Source: G020348385 sp964580235
GTDB taxonomy: Bacteria > Acidobacteriota > Aminicenantia > Aminicenantales > Aminicenantaceae
DNA: 64,000 bases
NCBI GenBank assembly: GCA_964580235.1
Contig: CAZOJY010000001.1
Location: 46,665-110,664 of the forward strand
Direction: 5' to 3'
Every line of letters starts with the position of its first letter. The stretch's first letter is position 1. The notes below the pieces were generated by a model that saw nothing but the letters and a program-made list of their open reading frames with translations, was not told the DNA's origin and did no database searches. Shown piece by piece: positions 44,854 through 52,673 of this stretch. The translations under genes and the position numbers were made by a program.

Positions 44854-45435
44854 TTATTCACCGCCAATATCCAACCTGCGGTTAAACCTGTTCATGGCCG
44901 TCTCAATGCCTTTCTCAATGATCATCACCACGGCTTCCTCAGCCATGGCAAGACACTCTGCCAGTACCGGTTTTTCTTTATTTTGGAAATCCGCAAGAAC
45001 AAAATTTGTCGCATCAATATCAGGAGGCAACGGTCCGATTCCAATTCTGATTCTCGGAAATTTTGTGGAGGCGACTTCTTGGGAAATCGAAGCCATCCCG
45101 TTATGAGACCCCGGCCCCCCCCACTTTCGAACTCTTATCTCTCCCAAAGGAATGTCTAAATCATCATAGACAACCAACAAACGGTTCAGCTTAACGCCTG
45201 TCCCCTCGATAAGATTCTTAACAGCCAAGCCGCTTCTGTTCATATAGGTCCACGGTTTTACGAGAAGAATGGGTTTATTATTCAGCACAATCTGGGCGGC
45301 TTTCGCCAAATATTTCCGCGTTTTGAATTTTACATTCTGCTTATCCGCCAATTTCTTGACAAGCGTAAACCCCACATTGTGGCGCGAAGCCACATACTGT
45401 CTTCCTGGATTTCCCAGCCCAACAACAATCCACAA
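44854..45435 (-). CDS. pth: Peptidyl-tRNA hydrolase
   Basis: Releases peptides from prematurely dropped peptidyl-tRNA. The 193 aa protein has WIVVGLGNPGRQYVASRHNVGF (catalytic His), KPWTYMNRSG, VYDDLDIPLGEIRV and GGPGSHNGMASI. The start is TTG, strongly supported by AAGGAG about seven nt upstream; no ATG lies near the conserved N terminus. It is 3 bp after rplY. Confidence 0.96.
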   Translation of the reverse strand: MWIVVGLGNPGRQYVASRHNVGFTLVKKLADKQNVKFKTRKYLAKAAQIVLNNKPILLVKPWTYMNRSGLAVKNLIEGTGVKLNRLLVVYDDLDIPLGEIRVRKWGGPGSHNGMASISQEVASTKFPRIRIGIGPLPPDIDATNFVLADFQNKEKPVLAECLAMAEEAVVMIIEKGIETAMNRFNRRLDIGGE

Positions 45436-45438
45436 GTA

Positions 45439-46137
45439 TCACTCCTTTTTCCCTTTCCCTTTTTCTTCCTTTTCTTCTTTTTCTTCTTCCCCTTTTTCCT
45501 TCTTGATAACTTCGGGTTGCTCTCCCTCTGCCATGACCTCCACTTCCTCCTCTTCTTCGACTTCAGGCACGACTTCCTCTTCTTTGCTGGGGGCTTCAAT
45601 CAAAACGATCAAGGTTTGCGGATCACTCACGATCTCCGCACTCTGGGGAGAGGACAGGTCTTCAATCTTGATAGACTGATGTAGATGTAGATCGCTGATA
45701 TCCACTTCGATGGACTCCGGAATGTTACCCGGAAGGCATTCTACTTCGACCTCTCTTGTGATCAAATCAACAAATCCTCCTTCTGCTTTGACGCCCACTG
45801 CCTCTCCCGCCACGACAATAGGCACGGACACTCGGACAGCTTTGTCCATTGCAATCTTAATCAAATCGATATGAAGAATTTCATCGGTCACAGGATCCAT
45901 TTGCAATTCTTTAATCATCGCGTTTTTTGATTCTGTATCAAAAGAGGCCTTAAAGATTGTGTTTTCTCCAGCCTCTGATCTCAGAATCCCAAAAACATCT
46001 TTTTTTTGCAGCGCCAGAGGAGTGTTAGGTTCGTCTCTGCCATATAACACAGCCGGAATTTTTCCCTCTCGCCTAAGCCGGCGAGACGCGTTTTTTCCAA
46101 AAACATCTCTTCTTTCACATTTGATCGTAATGCTCAT
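45439..46137 (-). CDS. rplY: 50S ribosomal protein L25/general stress protein Ctc
   Basis: Binds 5S rRNA. The protein has about 232 aa: an L25 N-terminal domain (RDVFGKNASRRLRREGKIPAVLYGRDE), a TL5/Ctc beta domain (VRVSVPIVVAGEAVGVKAEGGFVDLITREVEVECLPGNIPESIEVDIS) and a C-terminal run of about 45 mainly Glu and Lys residues. The ATG at 46137 has AGGAG eight nt upstream. The prs-rplY-pth order is conserved in many bacteria. Confidence 0.95.
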   Translation of the reverse strand: MSITIKCERRDVFGKNASRRLRREGKIPAVLYGRDEPNTPLALQKKDVFGILRSEAGENTIFKASFDTESKNAMIKELQMDPVTDEILHIDLIKIAMDKAVRVSVPIVVAGEAVGVKAEGGFVDLITREVEVECLPGNIPESIEVDISDLHLHQSIKIEDLSSPQSAEIVSDPQTLIVLIEAPSKEEEVVPEVEEEEEVEVMAEGEQPEVIKKEKGEEEKEEKEEKGKGKKE

Positions 46138-46149
46138 CACTTCTTCTCC

Positions 46150-47097
46150 TCATACAAACAAAGAACTCACAGAGCTTCCTTGATTTATTCTTCGAATGGC
46201 CTCACCGAACAGCTCAGCCACAGAAAGAACCAAGATTTTCTCTGAAAATTGCGCTTTTTCGGTTAGGGGGATCGTGTTGGTCACGATTATTTTTTCCAGC
46301 TGAGAATTCTCGATTCTTTCGAGGGCCTTTCCGGATAAAACAGGATGGGTGCACGCTGCATACACTTTGTTGGCACCTTTTTTGATCAAGGCCTCAATGC
46401 TCTGGACAAGAGTTCCACCGGTGTCTACCATATCGTCGAGGATGACCACATCCCGATTTCTCACATCCCCGATAACATGCAGGATGCGGGCCACGTTCGG
46501 AGCAGGGCGCCTCTTGTCGATAATCGCTAGGTTGGCTTTCAACCTTTTAGCAAAAGATCTGGCCCGTCCTACGCCTCCTGCATCCGGAGACACTATGGTC
46601 AAGTCTTTCAACGCCAAACTTTGGATGTGTTTCGCTAACACAGGAGCTGCCGTGAGATTATCCACAGGAATAGAGAAAAATCCCTGGATCTGTGGGGAGT
46701 GAAGGTCCATGGTTAGAACTCTGTTCGCACCTGCCGCTTCGAGTAGATCTGCCACCAGTCTAGCCGAGATGGCCACACGCGGCCTGTCCTTCCAGTCTTG
46801 TCTGGCATAAGCATAATAGGGGATCACGGCCGTAACTCTCTCCGCCGATGCACGTTTGAAGGCATCGATCATCAAAAAAATCTCCATTAGATGAAAGTTG
46901 GCATCGAATGCCCCCGTTTGGATGACAAAAACATCCTCTCTGCGCACATTTTCGTCAATGAAAAAATGGATTTCTCCATCGCTAAAACGCTCCAGCACAG
47001 ACTGCCCGAGACCCATATTTAGATAGTCCACAACTTCTTTGGCCAGGGCAGAATTGGAAGAACCGGCAAACACTTTCATCGTATTCTCTTCCTTCAC
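46150..47097 (-). CDS. prs: Ribose-phosphate pyrophosphokinase
   Basis: Makes PRPP from ribose-5-P and ATP for purine, pyrimidine, His and NAD synthesis. The 315 aa protein has FSDGEIHFFIDENVRREDVFVIQ, YYAYARQDWKDRPRVAISARLVADLLEAAGA, DLHSPQIQGFF and the PRPP loop VVILDDMVDTGGTL. The GTG start has an ideal AGGAGG seven nt upstream, preferred over the ATG six codons later. It lies directly downstream of tRNA-Gln and ispE. Confidence 0.96.
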   Translation of the reverse strand: MKEENTMKVFAGSSNSALAKEVVDYLNMGLGQSVLERFSDGEIHFFIDENVRREDVFVIQTGAFDANFHLMEIFLMIDAFKRASAERVTAVIPYYAYARQDWKDRPRVAISARLVADLLEAAGANRVLTMDLHSPQIQGFFSIPVDNLTAAPVLAKHIQSLALKDLTIVSPDAGGVGRARSFAKRLKANLAIIDKRRPAPNVARILHVIGDVRNRDVVILDDMVDTGGTLVQSIEALIKKGANKVYAACTHPVLSGKALERIENSQLEKIIVTNTIPLTEKAQFSEKILVLSVAELFGEAIRRINQGSSVSSLFV

Positions 47098-47148
47098 CTC
47101 TTTTCCTCCTAAAACTTCTCTCTAATCGAGGACATGCCCACCAACATC

Positions 47149-47223
47149 TGGCTGGGGTGGGAGGATTCGAACCTCCGAATGGCGGATCCAAAGTCCGCTG
47201 CCTTACCGCTTGGCTACACCCCA
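47149..47223 (-). tRNA. tRNA-Gln (anticodon UUG), CCA encoded
   Basis: Clover-leaf on the minus strand: acceptor TGGGGTG/CACCCCA, D arm with AGCCAAGCGGTAAGGC, anticodon stem GCGGA/TCCGC with loop CTTTGGA (anticodon TTG), T arm GGAGGTTCGAATCCTCC, discriminator G and genomic CCA (47151-47149). Its 5' end overlaps the last 10 bp of ispE, whose TAG stop is tRNA bases. GlnRS to charge it is also encoded in the window. Confidence 0.97.
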
Positions 47224-48080
47224 GTTAGTGTCTTCCTCCAGTAATCTGCTCGCGATAAAGTCGCCACAAGAACGGCGGAGGCCTCTTTCGAAATCGTTCT
47301 CAGCGCCATCTTTGCCTTTTGCTTTTGACGAAAAAGGCCAAAAATAGCCGAACCGCTGCCGCTCATTAAAGTCAGCTCTGATCCCTGCTCCTGGATTAGA
47401 CTCTTAAGTGCTTTTATCTGAGGATAGGTACAAAAAACAGTCTCTTCTAAATCGTTTTCCAAAAAGGCAAGATCGCGGCTGTTTAAAAACCTGATAATTT
47501 TACTGTCTTTATCCTGTGAAGTCAAGGAGACACGCAGGTTCCCATATACAGATGCGGTCGAGACAGATAAAGACGGAAAGGCCAAGACACACAGATAAGG
47601 ATCCAGGTCCTCGAGCGGAACAACGTTGTCGCCTTTGCCCTCTCCCAAACACAAGCCCCCGCTGAAAAAGAAGGGGACATCTGATCCCAAGAGGGCACCC
47701 AAATCCCGAAGGCTCTCTTTCCCCAGACCAAGCCTCCACAGTCGATTCAACGCCCACAGGGTCATGGCCGCATTGCTGCTGCCCCCTCCAAGCCCTTTGC
47801 CGGCAGGGATTTTTTTTCTCACATGAATTTCAACTCCCCGTTTGACGGCATGGCGTTTTTTCAGAAGGGCTGCAGCCTTGTAGATAAGGTTGGATCTGTC
47901 CCAGGATATAGAATCGTCATCCCCCTTCAGGACGATTTCATCACGTGGAAGGGGTAAAAACTCCATATAATCATACAAGTTGACCGACTGCAACAATGTC
48001 CTGATCTCATGGTAGCCATCATGCCTTTTTGCCAGAATTTCGATCCCAAGATTTATTTTAGCAAAGGACTTAACGCGCAT
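47214..48080 (-). CDS. ispE: 4-diphosphocytidyl-2-C-methyl-D-erythritol kinase
   Basis: GHMP-family kinase of the MEP pathway. From the ATG at 48080 it has 288 aa with SFAKINLGIEILAKRHDGYHEIRTL, the ATP loop KKIPAGKGLGGGSSNAAMTLWALN and a C-terminal MSGSGSAIFGLF. The ATG lies within the last codons of the LolB-like gene (11-bp overlap); an upstream extension to 48152 is not needed. The stop lies inside tRNA-Gln. Confidence 0.95.
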   Translation of the reverse strand: MRVKSFAKINLGIEILAKRHDGYHEIRTLLQSVNLYDYMEFLPLPRDEIVLKGDDDSISWDRSNLIYKAAALLKKRHAVKRGVEIHVRKKIPAGKGLGGGSSNAAMTLWALNRLWRLGLGKESLRDLGALLGSDVPFFFSGGLCLGEGKGDNVVPLEDLDPYLCVLAFPSLSVSTASVYGNLRVSLTSQDKDSKIIRFLNSRDLAFLENDLEETVFCTYPQIKALKSLIQEQGSELTLMSGSGSAIFGLFRQKQKAKMALRTISKEASAVLVATLSRADYWRKTLTGV

Positions 48081-48753
48081 GGTCGAGTAATTCCTGGATT
48101 TCTGCCCACGTTTTGGGCTGGTATAACTTGATAAATTTTTTGGAAAAAACATTCTCTTTTATCGGACGGTTTAGGTCGATGCTCAAGACTTTTACCTGGC
48201 CTGAACTCAAAGGATGATTAAAAATGATTCGGTGGGCAAACGGCGTATTCCCGATAAACTCTTCAACTTTAAACCAGAGGTCTTCTCTCTGCCCGGAGAT
48301 AATCCGGCCTTCTCGATCTTTGACAAAAGACCAGTCTTTCAAATCTTTTTTTTGTATCACACCGCTCTGGTCCCAATTTCCACTCAAAAGATTGATCATT
48401 TCGGTTAAGTTTAACCGGAAACCCAGGAATTTATCGATAATTTCTTCTTCCTGGCCTTTCCAATAGACTTTTTTTTGAGGAACAACAAAATAGGCCTCTT
48501 CGTCCAGGATGATAATGCGATAAAGGATACGCCCTAAAGTCCCAAACACATCGATCCTTCCCCAATTGGGAAGATGGAAGAGAAAGGAAAACTTTGATCT
48601 TGCTGTTCCTTGATCCCCGGTAACCACCAAAGCCGCATGTCCTTCAATCCGCTCAACACGGGAAGGCAACGGCGATAGAGAAATAGGCTGGGATTGGCAG
48701 CAGGCAAGGGCTGCTATCACAAAACACATAACAACAGTCTGTACTTTCCGCAA
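48070..48753 (-). CDS. LolB-like outer-membrane lipoprotein (predicted)
   Basis: A 227 aa protein with a lipoprotein signal ending ALACC (either Cys could be lipidated) and a mature domain whose strand pattern (EGHAALVVTGDQGTARSKFSFLFHLPNWGRIDVFGTLG, YFVVPQKKVYWKG) resembles LolB/DUF4292-type lipid-binding sandwiches. Position supports this: in E. coli lolB directly precedes ispE and prs, as here. LolB inserts lipoproteins in the outer membrane. The TTG start has AGAGG seven nt upstream. Direct sequence recognition of LolB is weak, so the function remains an inference. Confidence 0.68.
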   Translation of the reverse strand: MRKVQTVVMCFVIAALACCQSQPISLSPLPSRVERIEGHAALVVTGDQGTARSKFSFLFHLPNWGRIDVFGTLGRILYRIIILDEEAYFVVPQKKVYWKGQEEEIIDKFLGFRLNLTEMINLLSGNWDQSGVIQKKDLKDWSFVKDREGRIISGQREDLWFKVEEFIGNTPFAHRIIFNHPLSSGQVKVLSIDLNRPIKENVFSKKFIKLYQPKTWAEIQELLDHAR

Positions 48754-48799
48754 AACGCGTCCTCTTTATCAGCCCGAATTGTCGAACAATAACAGGAGA

Positions 48800-49117
48800 T
48801 TATTGTTTTTTCCTTCTGTCTCTTCCTCCCAGATCAAAGCCATAATCCTGTGGCACTCTATTTTTCCTTGTCGCCGGGCTACCATGTTGTGCATGTTTTT
48901 GTGTGCTAGCCCCTTGGGCTCTATTTTTTTGGGAGCTGCCCAGATCAAAACCGTAGTCCACCGTCTTCATCTTTTTCTGATTGCGTTTTTTTTTGCGCAG
49001 CACAGGATAAAGCGGAGACTTCAGCTTCCTGCCGAAACAGGATAGACTGGGATTAAACACCATAAGAACAATAAATAAAATAAGAATAACCAGGATTCCG
49101 TACATGGCAAGCGTCAT
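48800..49117 (-). CDS. Small membrane protein with duplicated DYGFDLG motif
   Basis: A 105 aa protein of no recognised family. Residues 1-23 are a TM helix (YGILVILILFIVLMVF), followed by a very basic stretch (RKKKRNQKKMK) and two copies of DYGFDLG (about residues 54-60 and 91-97), separated by a polar low-complexity linker. It has AGAGGG five nt before the ATG and a consensus promoter (49164-49192). The lolB-like gene follows by 46 bp. The repeated motif may be a docking peptide. Confidence 0.68.
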   Translation of the reverse strand: MTLAMYGILVILILFIVLMVFNPSLSCFGRKLKSPLYPVLRKKKRNQKKMKTVDYGFDLGSSQKNRAQGASTQKHAQHGSPATRKNRVPQDYGFDLGGRDRRKKQ

Positions 49118-49163
49118 TCGGTCCCTCTGGAATTAAATAATCTTGTCTGTTATCTTAACTATT

Positions 49164-49192
49164 ATCATAAGGTGCACCCAAGGTTTAGTCAA
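49164..49192 (-). promoter_or_regulatory. Sigma-70 promoter upstream of the DYGFDLG protein
   Basis: On the minus strand TTGACT (49192-49187), 17 bp, TATGAT (49169-49164). It probably drives the 48800-49117 gene and may continue into lolB-like, ispE, tRNA-Gln and prs. Confidence 0.65.
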
Positions 49193-49282
49193 CCAGTCTC
49201 ACTTATTCATAAAAATTCCGCAAGGCACTGCGAAAAATAAAATTCAAAACAGGAACGGTGGCTCTGGACAAAAAATGCGATC

Positions 49283-49426
49283 CTATCCTTTAGGAATTTT
49301 TTCCTCTGACTCTTCTTGAAAGTCAGGAATCTGGGACATGACATTTTCTTTGCCCATATAAAAGCCAAGGTAAAATGCTGAAGATGCAAGTAACAAGACA
49401 AACAAGGATTTAAAAATATCTCTCAT
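49283..49426 (-). CDS. Small single-span membrane protein (47 aa), unknown
   Basis: A 47-residue frame: MRDIFKS, a hydrophobic helix LFVLLLASSAFYLGFYMG, then an acidic tail (QIPDFQEESEEKIPKG). AGAG lies about 5 nt before the ATG. A TTGACT 40-odd bp upstream with an A-rich -10 could be its promoter. No family recognised; the basic-inside, acidic-outside layout would give an N-in topology. Coding is supported by composition only, so confidence is moderate. Confidence 0.5.
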   Translation of the reverse strand: MRDIFKSLFVLLLASSAFYLGFYMGKENVMSQIPDFQEESEEKIPKG

Positions 49427-49550
49427 GGTCTCTTTTTAAATTTTTATCCATATTCAAATAAAAGTCAACCCAAACATTGCAGACAAACACACCTTTTTTC
49501 TTGAACTGGCAGCTCTCCCACGAAAACAGGAAGAAAGTCACCCAATCCGA

Positions 49551-49579
49551 TTGATTTTTCTCTGCATCCGGAGTATATT
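49551..49579 (+). promoter_or_regulatory. Promoter of the MEMO-AMMECR1 gene
   Basis: TTGATT (49551-49556), 17 bp, TATATT (49574-49579); the predicted leader is about 25-30 nt before the ATG at 49613. Confidence 0.6.
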
Positions 49580-49612
49580 TTTGTAAGACTGCCCAAAAGG
49601 ACAACCTTAAAA

Positions 49613-51040
49613 ATGAGAAAAAAAATAGTGCTTTTTGTCTTTGTGCTTCTGCTTTTCATCACAACATCTTGGCCTCAAGGCTTGCGGAAGGCCAAGATGG
49701 CCGGTTCCTGGTACCCCAAAGATCCAGGCGCTCTTTCCCGCCTTATCGATAATTTCTTCCAAAATGTCCAGATGCCAGCCTTTCAATCAGGAGAGATCCT
49801 CTCCATAATTGTTCCCCATGCAGGTTATGCCTTTTCCGGTCAAGTAGCCGCCTACGCCTACAAGTTAATCCAGAACAAAAATTACAAGTCTGTTGTTATT
49901 CTCTCTCCATCGCATCGATTTGGGTTTGACGGTTGTTCCATCTATTTAAAGGGAGGTTATGAAACACCTCTTGGCATTGCAGAGGTCGATGCCAAACTTG
50001 CCGCTGACATATCAAAGGCCACAGGATTCGGGTATATCTCTCAAGCTCATCAAACAGAACATGCCGTTGAGATTCAAGTCCCATTTGTGCAAACAGTCTT
50101 CCCGCAGGCCAAAATCGTTCCAATCGTGATGGGAATTCCCACAAAAGTGACTATCCTCCGCCTTGCGGAAGGACTGAAAAAAGTTCTTGCCAGAAAAAAA
50201 GTCCTTCTTATCGCCTCGACAGATCTTTCTCATTTTTTAACAAAAGAGGAAGCCAATAAAAAAGATAAAAAGACCATTGCTCTAATCCAAGCTTTTAAAA
50301 TAAGCGAGATCATCAGGAGATGCGAAAGAGGAGAAAACATCATGTGTGGTGGGGGGCCTGTTGCCACAGCTCTTTTCTATGGGAAGGATAAAGCCCGCTT
50401 GCAAATCCTGCAATACTCAGATTCCTCGCAGGCCACCCAGGATAGATCCCGTGTGGTGGGATATCTTGCTGCGGCCTTTGTCGTTAAGCCTTCCGCGAAA
50501 GAATTTCAACTTTCCAAACAAGAAAAAAAAGAACTGCTGCGGCTGGCTTATTCCGCCGTAAATCAGTATGTTCGGGAAGATAAACTTCCGGATTACAAAC
50601 CCGAAAGCGTTAATCTCATGCAGAAGTGTGGTGCTTTCGTGACCATCAAAAAACATGGCCTGCTGCGTGGGTGTATCGGATTCATCGAGCCCTTCCTGCC
50701 TCTTCACCAGGCCATCATGCAGGCCAGTATTTATGCGGCCTGTCGAGACTCTCGATTTCTCCCGGTTACCCAGGATGAACTCGATGATCTGACAATAGAG
50801 ATCTCCGTGCTTACTCCATTAAAAAAGATTGCCGATCCTCATGTTGTCACGGTAGGCAAACACGGCCTCGTGATCGAAAAAAATGGAAAAAAGGGAGTTC
50901 TCCTTCCCCAAGTGGCCGTCGAAAACAACTGGACTCGAGAAACCTTCTTGGAACAGGCCTGCCTCAAGGCAGGGCTACCGAAAAACGCCTGGCAAGCCGG
51001 AGCCGACATCTTTGTGTTTGAAGCCATCGTTTTTCACTAA
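49613..51040 (+). CDS. Exported MEMO-AMMECR1 fusion protein (AmmeMemoRadiSam B+A)
   Basis: A 475 aa protein with an N-terminal signal peptide (KIVLFVFVLLLFITTSWPQG). Residues about 28-300 form a MEMO/LigB-fold domain (AGSWYPKD, IIVPHAGYAFSGQVAAYAY, LSPSHRFGFDG, QTEHAVEIQVPF, ASTDLSHFL, CGGGPVATAL); residues about 305-475 form an AMMECR1 domain with the hallmark LLRGCIGFIEP. Such domains, with a radical-SAM partner, make the AmmeMemoRadiSam group whose reaction is unknown. The partner was not seen near. A secreted form is unusual for a family normally discussed as cytoplasmic. Monocistronic with its own promoter. Confidence 0.88.
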   Translation: MRKKIVLFVFVLLLFITTSWPQGLRKAKMAGSWYPKDPGALSRLIDNFFQNVQMPAFQSGEILSIIVPHAGYAFSGQVAAYAYKLIQNKNYKSVVILSPSHRFGFDGCSIYLKGGYETPLGIAEVDAKLAADISKATGFGYISQAHQTEHAVEIQVPFVQTVFPQAKIVPIVMGIPTKVTILRLAEGLKKVLARKKVLLIASTDLSHFLTKEEANKKDKKTIALIQAFKISEIIRRCERGENIMCGGGPVATALFYGKDKARLQILQYSDSSQATQDRSRVVGYLAAAFVVKPSAKEFQLSKQEKKELLRLAYSAVNQYVREDKLPDYKPESVNLMQKCGAFVTIKKHGLLRGCIGFIEPFLPLHQAIMQASIYAACRDSRFLPVTQDELDDLTIEISVLTPLKKIADPHVVTVGKHGLVIEKNGKKGVLLPQVAVENNWTRETFLEQACLKAGLPKNAWQAGADIFVFEAIVFH

Positions 51041-51166
51041 GGCATTTTTATTTCCGTGATGGAATTTTGGTTATCAAAGGAAAGCCGTTCCACATATCCG
51101 AGAAGCTTGATGAGGGAAGGAGATGCTTGCCAGTGATACACAAGGGTTTTTATCTCATGTTGAGTC

Positions 51167-51175
51167 TGGTATAAT
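51167..51175 (+). promoter_or_regulatory. Extended -10 promoter for the FmdB-like gene
   Basis: TGG-TATAAT with TG one base upstream of a perfect TATAAT (51170-51175); the -35 region (TTTTTA) is weak. The leader to the ATG at 51201 is about 19 nt with GAGGA. Confidence 0.55.
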
Positions 51176-51200
51176 ATTTTTTTTCATTCAGAGGAAGACA

Positions 51201-51485
51201 ATGCCGTTATACGAATATAAATGCACAAAATGCGGATCTGTTTTCGAACTTCTACAGAAAGTCAGCGATCCTCCGCTAAAGAAATGCGTCCACTGCCACG
51301 GTTCGGTAAAAAAAATCCTTTCTCCTCCGGCTCTTAAATTCAAAGGGAACGGGTGGTATGTCACTGACTATGCCTCAAAAGACAAGAAGAAATCAAATTC
51401 CGAACAGAAAGAAACGCCAAAAAAAGATAAAGACACAGGCACAGAAAAGAAAAGCACTCCACCTTTTTCCTCTGAAAATAAATAA
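51201..51485 (+). CDS. FmdB-family zinc-ribbon protein
   Basis: A 94 aa protein starting MPLYEYKCTKCGSVFELLQKV, with a second Cys pair CVHCHGSVKKIL, i.e. the C-x2-C...C-x2-C zinc ribbon of the FmdB family (putative regulatory proteins of unclear role). The C-terminal third is a Lys/Ser/Glu tail. GAGGA precedes the ATG by 5 nt. The open frame upstream to 51123 lacks support because it crosses the promoter. Confidence 0.88.
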   Translation: MPLYEYKCTKCGSVFELLQKVSDPPLKKCVHCHGSVKKILSPPALKFKGNGWYVTDYASKDKKKSNSEQKETPKKDKDTGTEKKSTPPFSSENK

Positions 51486-51603
51486 GTTTTTGCACCACAC
51501 ATGCGCCCCTTTTAGAATCTCATCCTTTTCTTCCCCCCAGTCCTGTAAAAGCCTGGCAAGCGGATTAGGAAACTGTCAAAGGGGAGCGGGGACGGAGAAT
51601 AAG

Positions 51604-51634
51604 CAGGCTGTCGAATCAGCTTGCCTGGTTTTTT
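51604..51634 (+). terminator. Possible rho-independent terminator after fmdB-like gene
   Basis: CAGG-CTG/CAG-CTTG-CCTG hairpin with a 4-nt bulge followed by GGTTTTTT. The stem is imperfect and short, so this is a weak call; it would separate the fmdB-like gene from waaF. Confidence 0.3.
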
Positions 51635-51659
51635 GACAAGTTTTCGGTTACCGAATAAA

Positions 51660-52673
51660 ATGAAATCCATGAAAATTGTGGTTCGTGCACCAAATTGGGT
51701 GGGGGATTCTATTCTTACTCTCCCGGCAATGAACACCATAAAAAAAAATTTCCCTGAGGCTGAGGTGTGGGTAGCCGCTAAAAAATGGGTAAATGACATT
51801 TTTCTAATGGGCAGCATGTTTACAGGCACCATTCTTCTCCCCCGGCATAAAGGCATTAGAAATATCATAGGACTAGCACGAAGTATCCGTAACTTTCAGT
51901 TTGATTTGGGCATCCTTTTCACAAATTCATTTGCATCCGCGCTTGTCTTCACTATGGCAAGAGTTCCCCAAAGATGGGGATACAAAAAAGACGGGAGGAG
52001 TTTTCTTCTTACCAAAGGAATTCCTGTTCAATTCAAAAAAAACCGCGTCCATCAGGCACACTATTATCTCGATCTTCTATCTGGTTTGGGATTGAAAGAA
52101 TTCCCCGAAGAATTATCTCTTCCAGTCGACCAACAGGAACGGGCACAGACAGAAACATGGTTAAAATCACAAAATATCCAAACTGAACGTTCTCTTGTCA
52201 TTATCAACCCAGGAGCTTATTATGGAAGCGCCAAAAGGTGGCCGGCCGAAAGGTATGCAGCGCTCGCTTCTCTCCTTCAAAAAAGAAAGCGAGCACAGAT
52301 CCTGATTGTCGGATCTGCTGATGAAATTCCTCTCGCAGAAGCCATCTCCTCCCAAATGAGCGAAAAACCCCATGTTCTGTCAGGACAGACAAGCCTTCCC
52401 CGCCTGGCCGCCCTAATAAGTTTAGCCGATCTTTTTGTAACGAATGATTCCGGCCCGATGCATTTGGCAAACTCTCTAAAAATTCCGTTGGTCACCTTGT
52501 TCGGTCCGACAGAGCCAGCCCGGACCGGCCCGCTTCAGCAACCCGCTATCGTTATCCACAAGGGTGCTCCCTGTTGGCCCTGTTCCTACAGGCAATGTCC
52601 GTTTGATCACCGTTGCATGATGGATATATCTCCCATTGAAGTTTTCCAGGCTTGTCAAAAATTTTTAGGATGA
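51660..52673 (+). CDS. waaF: ADP-heptose--LPS heptosyltransferase II (GT9)
   Basis: Adds heptose to the LPS inner core at the cytoplasmic face. About 337 aa with the GT9 pattern MKIVVRAPNWVGDSILTLPAMN, VINPGAYYGSAKRWPAERYAAL, TNDSGPMHLANSLKIPLVTLFGPTEPARTGP, then CWPCSYRQCPFDHRCM with four cysteines typical of WaaF. The start is taken at MKSMKIVV; an in-frame TTG at 51621 lies in the putative terminator. It overlaps gmhB by ATGA, a functional pair since GmhB makes the ADP-heptose precursor. Confidence 0.93.
   Translation: MKSMKIVVRAPNWVGDSILTLPAMNTIKKNFPEAEVWVAAKKWVNDIFLMGSMFTGTILLPRHKGIRNIIGLARSIRNFQFDLGILFTNSFASALVFTMARVPQRWGYKKDGRSFLLTKGIPVQFKKNRVHQAHYYLDLLSGLGLKEFPEELSLPVDQQERAQTETWLKSQNIQTERSLVIINPGAYYGSAKRWPAERYAALASLLQKRKRAQILIVGSADEIPLAEAISSQMSEKPHVLSGQTSLPRLAALISLADLFVTNDSGPMHLANSLKIPLVTLFGPTEPARTGPLQQPAIVIHKGAPCWPCSYRQCPFDHRCMMDISPIEVFQACQKFLG

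Noticed and set aside
45379..45684. Phe/Ser-rich plus-strand frames opposite rplY
   Set aside because: Antisense of the Glu/Lys-rich L25 tail; composition artefact.
47941..47960. CACGTGGAA near 47947 as a second parS
   Set aside because: Lacks the TGTT half-site; only the CACGTG centre matches.
51123..51200. Upstream extension of the FmdB-like protein
   Set aside because: It would span the promoter; MPLYEYKC is the standard family start.
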